Below are positions 35,965 through 42,729 of a stretch of 64,000 nucleotides of DNA, one piece after another. The notes beneath the pieces were generated by a model. It had not been told where the DNA came from and did not search any database. It worked only from the letters and a program-made list of their open reading frames with translations. The position numbers were made by a program, and so were the translations under genes. Position 1 is the stretch's first letter; the number at the start of each line of letters is the position of its first letter. The DNA comes from Bog-257 sp963846715 (GTDB taxonomy: Bacteria; Acidobacteriota; Terriglobia; Terriglobales; Acidobacteriaceae): positions 310,001 to 374,000 of the forward strand of contig CAWJXA010000004.1 of NCBI GenBank assembly GCA_963846715.1. Reading direction: 5' to 3'.

Positions 35965-37026
35965 ATGTACCGCTCAGCTTGGCTGAGTGATCGCAGCAGG
36001 AGCGCGTGCCGCAGTGTGGGCAGCCCCTTGTGCCTCTTATCTCTCTTGGCATTCCCGGCGACGTCCCATTCGCTCGCCGGTGGTCCCCCTCGTGGCGAAT
36101 TCTGGAGCGGCATCGCGGTTGGATTCGTCCTGTTGATCATCGTGGCAGTCTTGTCTCGCATGCGGGTTAGGACCGCCGAGCGCCAAGCAAGAAGCTCCAA
36201 AGAACTCGCCGATCATCGCGAGTATGAGCGCAACGTGGCGCAACAGGAGTTGTTGCGTCGCCTGGAAGAAGAACGCGAGCTCGCAAAAGAGAAGATGCAG
36301 TTCGAGTCGCAACTGTCGGAGTACGAAAAGTACGCATCGCTGGCGCAGCTTGCCCTGGGCGCCGCGCACGAAATCAACAACCCGCTGCTGGGTATCATGT
36401 CGCACCTGGAATTGGAGTGGAAGGATGCTGGCGGCGAACGGCGCGAAGAAATTGAACAGTGCATCGAAGGCGCGAAACGAATTTCCTTCGCGGTGCGAGG
36501 ATTGCTTGACTATGCGCGGCCCGGACCGCTGGTGCTCAGCAAGGTAAACCTGAATCGTCTGGCCAGCGAGACACTGAAGTTTCTCGAGCACCAGCCCATG
36601 TTCCGTGGAATCGAACTGCAGAACTGCATTCCTCTGGATCTCCCCAACATCAGCGCTGACGGGAACCAGCTTTCGCAGATTCTGATGAACCTGCTGCTGA
36701 ATGCCGCACAAGCCACTCCGCCCGGCGGGAGGATTACGGTGCTCGCCGACAGCGTGAAGTTTGCGGACATGGTCGAGCTCCGCGTGCGTGACACCGGTAG
36801 CGGAATTCCCGCTGACATTCTGCCGCACGTCTTCGAACCATTCTTCACCACCAAACGCGGCAAAGGTACTGGATTGGGACTGAGCATTACGCAAAGCTAT
36901 GTGCGTAGCCACGGCGGAGACATCCAGGTTGAAAGCATCCCGAACCTGGGTACCACGGTGCGCGTCACGCTGCCGATCCGGCAGGTGGGCAAGGCGGCAC
37001 AGGTTAACGAGGAGGTCATCGTTTAG
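35965..37026 (+). CDS. sensor histidine kinase (NtrB-like)
   Basis: Membrane-anchored histidine kinase of 353 residues. A signal-like segment (about 22-40) and a transmembrane helix (about 49-65) are followed by a coiled coil (75-120), the H-box ALGAAHEINNPLLGI (phospho-His near 133), N-box (QILMNLLLNAAQA), G1 (VRDTGSGIP), F-box (FEPFFTTK) and G2 (GTGLGLS). There is almost no periplasmic domain, so the signal may be internal or membrane-borne. The stop is followed after 2 bp by the response-regulator ATG, so the pair is surely one operon. Confidence 0.9.
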   Translation: MYRSAWLSDRSRSACRSVGSPLCLLSLLAFPATSHSLAGGPPRGEFWSGIAVGFVLLIIVAVLSRMRVRTAERQARSSKELADHREYERNVAQQELLRRLEEERELAKEKMQFESQLSEYEKYASLAQLALGAAHEINNPLLGIMSHLELEWKDAGGERREEIEQCIEGAKRISFAVRGLLDYARPGPLVLSKVNLNRLASETLKFLEHQPMFRGIELQNCIPLDLPNISADGNQLSQILMNLLLNAAQATPPGGRITVLADSVKFADMVELRVRDTGSGIPADILPHVFEPFFTTKRGKGTGLGLSITQSYVRSHGGDIQVESIPNLGTTVRVTLPIRQVGKAAQVNEEVIV

Positions 37027-37028
37027 CG

Positions 37029-38411
37029 ATGCCGTATTCCATCCTCATCGTCGATGACGAAGCGCTGACCGTGCGCACCATTGGGCGTGCGCTGGAGAGC
37101 GAGGGCTTTGAAACCTTCCTGGCCATGAGCGGCGAGGAAGCTCTGACCACGCTTTCTGATGAAAAGCCCGACCTGGCGCTGCTCGACGTTGTGCTGCCGG
37201 GCATCAATGGAATCGAAGTCTTACGACAAGCCAAAAAGCTTTCTCCCGCCACCATCATCGTGATGATGAGCGCCTATCACGTGGTTGATCGCGCCGTAGA
37301 AGCCATGAAACTGGGCGCATACGACTACCTCATCAAGCCGTTTCACATTGCCGACATGGTCAGCACCATCCGGCGTGCGACCGAGATGCTGGCGCTGCGC
37401 GTGCGGGTTCATGACACCGTGCAGAGCGCCAAGGGCCGCTACGATTTCGGGCGCGTGGTGACTGAGAGTCCGCTGATGCGCGAGGTCCTCGAAATGGCGC
37501 GCCGGGCCGCCGAGAGTGACCATACCACCATCCTCATCCAAGGTGAGAGCGGGACCGGCAAGGAAGTACTGGCCAAGGCCATTCACTACAACAGCCCCCG
37601 CGCCCAGGCGCCGCTCATCAGCCTCAACTGCGCTGCCCTCCCTGACACTTTGCTCGAGAGCGAATTGTTCGGCTACGAACAGGGCGCCTTCACCGACGCG
37701 CGCCGCCGCAAAGAAGGGTTGATCGAAAAAGCTTCCAGCGGCACCCTCTTCCTCGACGAGATCGGAAACACCTCGTTCAGCCTGCAGGCAAAGTTATTGC
37801 GCGTGCTCGAGGAGGGGACGTTCATGCGTTTGGGCGGGACTAAGGCGGTGCAAGTGGATGTCCGCGTTATTACCGCGACCAATCGGGTCTTGAAAGAAGC
37901 GGTCAGCAAGGGAGAGTTCCGCGAGGACCTGTATTACCGCTTGAACGTGCTGCCGCTGTTTATCCCTCCATTGCGCGAGCGCCGCGAAGACATTGTGCCG
38001 CTGGCCCTCGACATCATGCAGCATTTCAACGACGAGCTGAAGAAAAGCTTTGTGGGCTTTACGCCTGCCGCGGCCGAGTTGCTGCAGAAATATCCCTGGC
38101 CGGGAAACATCCGCGAACTGCGCAACGTGATCGAGCGCACCATGATTCTTTGCCAGGGTAACGAGATCGATGAAGAGAACTTGCCGGAAGAAGTTCGCGA
38201 TTACCACGAGGAACTAGCCCACGAAGAGATGTCATCGTTCGAGGTCTCGCCCACCGGCGACCAGTTTGTCAGCTTGCGAGAACTCGAGGACCGCTACATC
38301 CACGAAGTATTGAACGCTACTGGGCAGAATAAAACCCATGCTGCACGGATTCTCGGCATCCATCCGACCTCGTTGTTGCGCCGCCTGAAGAAAACTCCGG
38401 AGCTGGTCTAG
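37029..38411 (+). CDS. NtrC-family sigma-54-dependent response regulator
   Basis: 460-residue transcription activator. The receiver domain (1-120) has the acidic pair D9/D10, phospho-acceptor D53 (LLDVVLPG) and K103. The AAA+ domain has Walker A GESGTGKE (172-179), the sigma-54-contact loop written GAFTDA (219-224) instead of GAFTGA, Walker B (GTLFLDEIG) and an arginine-finger region. The C-terminus (about 415-460) is a Fis-type helix-turn-helix (ATGQNKTHAARILGIHPTSLLRRL). Its partner kinase is the gene just upstream. Targets are unknown; good sigma-54 promoters are present in the window at 62.9 and 63.86 kb. Confidence 0.93.
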   Translation: MPYSILIVDDEALTVRTIGRALESEGFETFLAMSGEEALTTLSDEKPDLALLDVVLPGINGIEVLRQAKKLSPATIIVMMSAYHVVDRAVEAMKLGAYDYLIKPFHIADMVSTIRRATEMLALRVRVHDTVQSAKGRYDFGRVVTESPLMREVLEMARRAAESDHTTILIQGESGTGKEVLAKAIHYNSPRAQAPLISLNCAALPDTLLESELFGYEQGAFTDARRRKEGLIEKASSGTLFLDEIGNTSFSLQAKLLRVLEEGTFMRLGGTKAVQVDVRVITATNRVLKEAVSKGEFREDLYYRLNVLPLFIPPLRERREDIVPLALDIMQHFNDELKKSFVGFTPAAAELLQKYPWPGNIRELRNVIERTMILCQGNEIDEENLPEEVRDYHEELAHEEMSSFEVSPTGDQFVSLRELEDRYIHEVLNATGQNKTHAARILGIHPTSLLRRLKKTPELV

Positions 38412-38468
38412 AGGGAGCTTCCTAACGCTTTACAATAGTATTGTGTTGCATTAGGATCCGGGCCAGCG

Positions 38469-38750
38469 ATGATAGCCAGTTTTAGCGATAGCGAGACACA
38501 GAACTTGTGGCGCTCGGGCAAGAGTCGTCGCCTACCTGCTGCTTTGCACCGGAGGGCGTTCAAGAAACTCGCCATCTTAAATGCGGCCGTCACGCTCGAC
38601 AACCTAAGCGTGCCGCCAGGGAATCGACTGGAAATGCTTCGCGGCGACCGAGCAGGACAGCACGCCATTCGGATCAACGATCAATACCGGATCTGTTTTG
38701 TATGGCGCGATGGCAACGCCTTTGATGTTGAAATCGTGGATTATCACTAG
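38469..38750 (+). CDS. higB: HigB-type toxin (RelE/ParE fold)
   Basis: 93-residue mRNA-cleaving toxin of the HigB group: SFSDSETQNLWRSGKSRRLP at the start, then RRAFKKLAILNAA, LRGDRAGQHAIRINDQYRICFVWRDG and DVEIVDYH at the end, all typical. As usual for hig loci the toxin comes first and the antitoxin follows after 17 bp. It lies 57 bp after the NtrC-like gene on the same strand but likely has its own promoter. Confidence 0.9.
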   Translation: MIASFSDSETQNLWRSGKSRRLPAALHRRAFKKLAILNAAVTLDNLSVPPGNRLEMLRGDRAGQHAIRINDQYRICFVWRDGNAFDVEIVDYH

Positions 38751-38767
38751 AGAGTGAGGTGGGACAG

Positions 38768-39088
38768 ATGTCCAAGGCACGAAAGAAGGTTTTTGCGGTT
38801 CACGCGGGAGAGATTCTTAAGACTGAATTCATGGATCCTATGGGCATTACCGCCTATGAACTTTCGAAAACGTTGAATTTCCCGGGTATTTATGAGGTTG
38901 TGCGGGGAAAGCGGTCGATCAGCGCGGATACAGCGATTCGACTAGGGAAGTATTTCGGACTCCCCGCGCAGTTTTGGCTCAACCTTCAGAATGACTACGA
39001 TCTGAGGCTCGCCGAGGGCGGCGGCGCCGGAAAAGGAATCCAGCCTCGGCAGATCGACCGCCGACCCTCACTGACTGGGGCACGCTGA
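38768..39088 (+). CDS. higA: HigA-type antitoxin
   Basis: 106-residue DNA-binding antitoxin with a Cro/CI-type helix-turn-helix: HAGEILKTEFMDPMGITAYELSK, followed by IYEVVRGKRSISADTAIRLGKYFG and PAQFWLNLQNDYDL, the HigA signature. The ATG at 38768 has the ribosome-binding site GAGGTGGG; the GTG at 38759 is less likely. The C-terminal 20 residues are Gly- and basic-rich and probably a variable tail. It likely represses its own operon. Confidence 0.9.
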   Translation: MSKARKKVFAVHAGEILKTEFMDPMGITAYELSKTLNFPGIYEVVRGKRSISADTAIRLGKYFGLPAQFWLNLQNDYDLRLAEGGGAGKGIQPRQIDRRPSLTGAR

Positions 39089-39326
39089 CCAGTGGTTACT
39101 TCGCGCTCTCACTACTGCAAAGTGCGACGGTTACCTGCAAAACGCAGGGGTCAGAACTTCCGCAATCTGCACTGCTCGGCTAACTCCCTTTAGAATTACA
39201 GCCCCTTTCGGGAACCGATTTGCCCCATACGTGCACCAGCAAGAGTGGAGCACGATGCCGTAAGGCAGTGGCCGGTGGTTAGTGAATAGTGGATAGCTCC
39301 AGCGCCAGGCCAACGAAGGAGGCTTT

Positions 39327-39992
39327 ATGTCAATCCTATTTGTCCTGCTTACATTCCTTCTCATTCTTACTGTCATGTATTTCCGTCGTCCGCAAGAGGC
39401 GGCTGCAACCCTGCAAGTGGCGCCGGCCAAAAAGCTGAATGCGCCAGTCATGTTGAAGCACGGAGGCTTTGATGTTCCTGAAGGTTACGCCTTCCATCCT
39501 GGCCACACCTGGGTTATGGACGAAGGCCGGCAGAACGCCCGCGTGGGTATCGATGCCTTTGCCGGAAACCTTATCGGCAAGATCGACTCCATCGAGATCG
39601 CCGATCTCAACCGCTGGGTGCGCCAGGGACAGAAGCTGTGCACCGTGACTCGCGAAGGGCAAAACATCGATCTGCTGTCGCCCATCGAAGGTGTGATGAT
39701 CTCAGTCAACCACGAAGTGTTGAAGAACCCCAACCTCGTCGTGGATGACCCCTACAAGAACGGTTGGCTGTGCATGGTGAAGGCACCCGAGCTTTCCACT
39801 AACGTAAAGAACCTTTTGAGCGGGCCCATCGTTCCGGCATGGATGCAGAACAGCCTGGCTCGCGTTGGCGCAATGATGCAGCAACTCAATCCCGCTCTGG
39901 CCCAGGACGGCGGCTTGCCGGTCAAGGGCTTGCTCTTTCAGGTGGATGCCAGCACGCAGCAGCAGCTGGCGAAAGAATTCTTCCTGACATAG
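39327..39992 (+). CDS. membrane-anchored GcvH-fold protein lacking the lipoyl lysine
   Basis: 221-residue protein with one N-terminal transmembrane helix (about 2-19) and a domain (about 48-152) that aligns with glycine-cleavage H protein: HPGHTWVMDEGRQNARVGIDAFAG, GKIDSIEIADLNRWVRQGQKL, SPIEGVMISVN and NPNLVVDDPYKNGWL. At the position of the lipoylated lysine (GcvH motif ESVKA) it has G111, with REGQN replacing it, so it cannot carry lipoate there. The C-terminal ~60 residues are unassigned. It is followed by an FeS protein and an NrfD protein, with gaps of 31 and 2 bp, and is presumably a structural part of that complex, not of glycine cleavage. Confidence 0.78.
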   Translation: MSILFVLLTFLLILTVMYFRRPQEAAATLQVAPAKKLNAPVMLKHGGFDVPEGYAFHPGHTWVMDEGRQNARVGIDAFAGNLIGKIDSIEIADLNRWVRQGQKLCTVTREGQNIDLLSPIEGVMISVNHEVLKNPNLVVDDPYKNGWLCMVKAPELSTNVKNLLSGPIVPAWMQNSLARVGAMMQQLNPALAQDGGLPVKGLLFQVDASTQQQLAKEFFLT

Positions 39993-40023
39993 CGCTGATC
40001 GGAAAGGACAACGGAGAATCCCC

Positions 40024-40797
40024 ATGGCAAGACAAAAAGCAATGTTGATCGACATCAAGCGCTGCATCGGATGCCTGAGTTGCGAGACGGCTTGCAAACA
40101 ACTTCATGGCTTCAGCCCCGACCCCGAACCCACGCTCTCCGACACTGCCTTCACCGTGGTCGAGACGCGCGGCGACAAGTTCGTTCGCAAAATTTGTATG
40201 CACTGCAACGATCCAGCTTGCGCTTCGGCCTGTCCTGTTGGCGCGATCGGCAAGAGCCCGCTGGGCCCGGTGGTGTACAACGCCGACAAATGCATCGGCT
40301 GCCGCTATTGCATGCTGGCGTGCCCCTACCAGGTGCCGCGCTACCAGTGGACCAAGCTCGCGCCCTTCGTCAAGAAGTGCGACATGTGCTCCGACCGCAT
40401 TAAGGCTGGCAAGTCCACCGCCTGTGCGGAAGCTTGTCCGGTGCAGGCGACCATCTTTGGCGACCGCGACGATCTGATTACCGAAGCCTGGAACCGCATC
40501 CGCGCTGACTCGTCGTACGTGCCCCGGATCTACGGACTGGAAGAACTCGGTGGCGGAAATGTCTTCTTCGTCTCCGACGTTGCCTTCGAGAAGCTGGGAT
40601 TCAAGCCGGCCCCCACGGGCAATCAGCCCATGCCGACGCTCACCGCTAGCGCCCTAGGCGACTCGCCCAAAGTTGTGATTATGGGTGGCACCATTCTTTC
40701 GGCGCTGTACTGGGTCACGCAGCGGCGCCGTGAAGTGGCCCTAGCTGAAGCCGAAGAGAAAGCCACCATCAACCGCATTAAAGGGGAAAGGAGCTAG
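40024..40797 (+). CDS. four-cluster ferredoxin subunit (HybA/DmsB-like) with C-terminal membrane anchor
   Basis: 257-residue electron-transfer subunit. Four cysteine groups typical of 4x[4Fe-4S] proteins are present: CIGCLSCETACK (16-27), CMHCNDPACASACP (about 59-72), CIGCRYCMLACP (about 90-101) and CDMCSDRI...CAEACP (about 120-141). There is no Tat or Sec signal. Instead a hydrophobic segment (PKVVIMGGTILSALYWV, about 219-235) near the C-terminus should anchor it to the membrane, which differs from periplasmic HybA. It sits 2 bp before the NrfD gene and most likely passes electrons between it and an unknown partner. Confidence 0.9.
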   Translation: MARQKAMLIDIKRCIGCLSCETACKQLHGFSPDPEPTLSDTAFTVVETRGDKFVRKICMHCNDPACASACPVGAIGKSPLGPVVYNADKCIGCRYCMLACPYQVPRYQWTKLAPFVKKCDMCSDRIKAGKSTACAEACPVQATIFGDRDDLITEAWNRIRADSSYVPRIYGLEELGGGNVFFVSDVAFEKLGFKPAPTGNQPMPTLTASALGDSPKVVIMGGTILSALYWVTQRRREVALAEAEEKATINRIKGERS

Positions 40798-40799
40798 CC

Positions 40800-41984
40800 A
40801 TGATCGCGCGAATCAAATCGGAAATAACTTTATGGCGCGTCATTGTAGCCATCATACTTACTACCGGTCTTTATGCGACCTACGTTCGTTTTTTCGAGGG
40901 ATTCAGGGCCAGTACTAACCTGAGCGACCAGATGCCTTGGGGCCTGTGGGTCGGTCTAGGTACGCTCTGCGGTGTCGGACTTTCCGCTGCCGGTTTCGGC
41001 ATCAGTGCCGCGGTTTACCTGCTTGGCATGGAGCGCTACCGGCCCATTCTACGGTCGGCAATCCTGATTTCATTTCTGGGCTACCTCACCGTCATGGTCG
41101 GTTATCTCTACGAGATTGGCCTGCCCTGGCGATTCTGGCATCCCATCGTGATGTGGAACCACCGCTCGGTTTTGTTCGATGTGTGCATCTGTATCATGAC
41201 CTATACCACCGTGCTAACGTTTGAGTTCGCGCCGGCCGTCATAGAGAAGCTGCCGTGGAAGGCATTTCGCGAAACCGTGCTGCACTATCACCACAAGATT
41301 CTTATCGCGGTCGTACTAGCTGGGGTGCTGCTTTCCTCCATGCATCAGTCGTATCTGGGGGGCCTATTCCTGATCGCGCGCGGCAAGATTCATCCCTTGT
41401 GGTATTCGCAGTACATGCACGCCTTGTTCTATCTTTCCGCCATTCCCGCGGGGCTGGCGCTGACCGTGATGGCGATCTACCTGTGCATGCGTTCGCTGAA
41501 TGTGCGGATTGATTTCAGCATTCTTAGCGACTGCGGACGCATGATTCAATTGTTGCTGATTGTGTATGCCTTCTTCAAATTGCTCGACCTGGTTTCGAAC
41601 CAGGCGCTAGGCTATGCCTTCCAGCGCACCAACGAAGCCGGATACTTCTGGCTGGAGGTCGTGCTCTTCCTGGCGATTCCGATCCTCCTCTTGAGTTACA
41701 ACAGTGTGCGCTCCAATCCCGAGCGCCTCTATTGGACCTCGGCCATCGTTGTAGCAGGATTTATGGTTGACCGGCTGAACGTGTCGATCAACTCCCTGCA
41801 GACGGCCATGGGAACGCACTATGTGCCGAAGTGGACGGAGTTGGCGTCGAGCGTCCTGGTCATTGCAGCCGGAGTGCTCGCGTTCCGTTACGCGGTGATC
41901 TACCTCGACATTCTTCCCAAGGCGGTCACCATCAAACCATCGACTCGCTGGATGTCCAACGGAGGTTTGCCGGCGCAGGCGTGA
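40800..41984 (+). CDS. NrfD/HybB-family quinone-reactive membrane subunit
   Basis: 394-residue integral membrane protein with about ten helices. The N-terminal RIKSEITLWRVIVAIILTTGLYATYVRFFEGF and the sequences QMPWGLWVGLGTLCGVGLSAAGF, GLPWRFWHPIVMWNHRSVLFDV, LSSMHQSYLGGLFL and WYSQYMHALFYLSA are typical of HybB-type NrfD proteins, which oxidise or reduce menaquinol and pass electrons to the ferredoxin subunit. The three-gene run ends with a strong terminator at 42025. No hydrogenase, molybdoenzyme or cytochrome subunit is adjacent, so the physiological donor or acceptor is unknown. Confidence 0.88.
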   Translation: MIARIKSEITLWRVIVAIILTTGLYATYVRFFEGFRASTNLSDQMPWGLWVGLGTLCGVGLSAAGFGISAAVYLLGMERYRPILRSAILISFLGYLTVMVGYLYEIGLPWRFWHPIVMWNHRSVLFDVCICIMTYTTVLTFEFAPAVIEKLPWKAFRETVLHYHHKILIAVVLAGVLLSSMHQSYLGGLFLIARGKIHPLWYSQYMHALFYLSAIPAGLALTVMAIYLCMRSLNVRIDFSILSDCGRMIQLLLIVYAFFKLLDLVSNQALGYAFQRTNEAGYFWLEVVLFLAIPILLLSYNSVRSNPERLYWTSAIVVAGFMVDRLNVSINSLQTAMGTHYVPKWTELASSVLVIAAGVLAFRYAVIYLDILPKAVTIKPSTRWMSNGGLPAQA

Positions 41985-42024
41985 GAAAGCAGGGGCTAGG
42001 GATTAGGGGATAGTGAATTGGGTA

Positions 42025-42061
42025 CCCCATCCAAGCTGGTTTTGCTTGGATGGGGATTTTT
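42025..42061 (+). terminator. Rho-independent terminator of the NrfD operon
   Basis: A perfect 12-bp stem (42025-42036 with 42044-42055), loop TGGTTTT, followed by ATTTTT. Confidence 0.88.
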
Positions 42062-42076
42062 CGCTTAACTCCATAA

Positions 42077-42727
42077 CTAGGTCGCGTCTTGGATGTTTTC
42101 CTCGATGTTTTCTATCTCCCGCCACCGTTCTCGGCAGGAATGGCACACCCACCTCTTGCGACGAAGAGGAATTGGCGCCAGAAGGTATGCGCTGATCCAG
42201 GCGACAGGCTGATTCAAGTTCTCAAAAGCGACATCCAGCGACTGACATTTCGGACAGCGCGGCTGCTCGTACGGTCCGATACCCTCTACCAAGAACTCTT
42301 CGGGGATGGACTGCTCTAAAAGATCTAGCGCCGCATCAGCGTCTTCCTGCTTAACGCACAGCTTAATGCCACCAACCAGGTTCGAATAAAACCAGTCCAT
42401 TCGGATCATATTGTCGTCGACCAGGAAGGATTCGATTTCCGCAGAGTCCAACGCACCTTTGGCCAACAGCGCTTCGTGCAGATCTCTGAACTGGCGAATG
42501 CTAACGACGTCAGCTAATTCAGCTGAATCGCGTTCCGGATTCGCGCCAATGTCTGACACGCCATTTTCTTCCAGGCGCCTGCGAGCGAGCTCATCCGTCA
42601 GAGCCTGGCGCGCCGCATCGGTCAGATCGGCCGAATCTGCGGCAATGGCCTCTAGCTCACCGTCTGACAATCCGGCGTAGAGCTTGGTAAGGCGCTGCTG
42701 CTCTTCTTCGGGGTCTTGACGTGCCAT
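42077..42727 (-). CDS. DUF2007-like protein with C-terminal zinc ribbon
   Basis: 216-residue soluble protein. The N-terminal part (about 1-60) is acidic and helical. The middle (about 75-145) resembles the DUF2007 putative signal-transducing domain (EALLAKGALDSAEIESFLVDDNMIRMDW, GGIKLCVKQEDADAALDLLE). The C-terminus has a zinc-ribbon-like pair CPKC...CHSC (about 158-161 and 195-198). It ends facing the NrfD operon terminator and starts 3 bp after the SpoIIE-like gene, with which it is probably co-transcribed. Confidence 0.7.
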   Translation of the reverse strand: MARQDPEEEQQRLTKLYAGLSDGELEAIAADSADLTDAARQALTDELARRRLEENGVSDIGANPERDSAELADVVSIRQFRDLHEALLAKGALDSAEIESFLVDDNMIRMDWFYSNLVGGIKLCVKQEDADAALDLLEQSIPEEFLVEGIGPYEQPRCPKCQSLDVAFENLNQPVAWISAYLLAPIPLRRKRWVCHSCRERWREIENIEENIQDAT

Positions 42728-42729
42728 AG

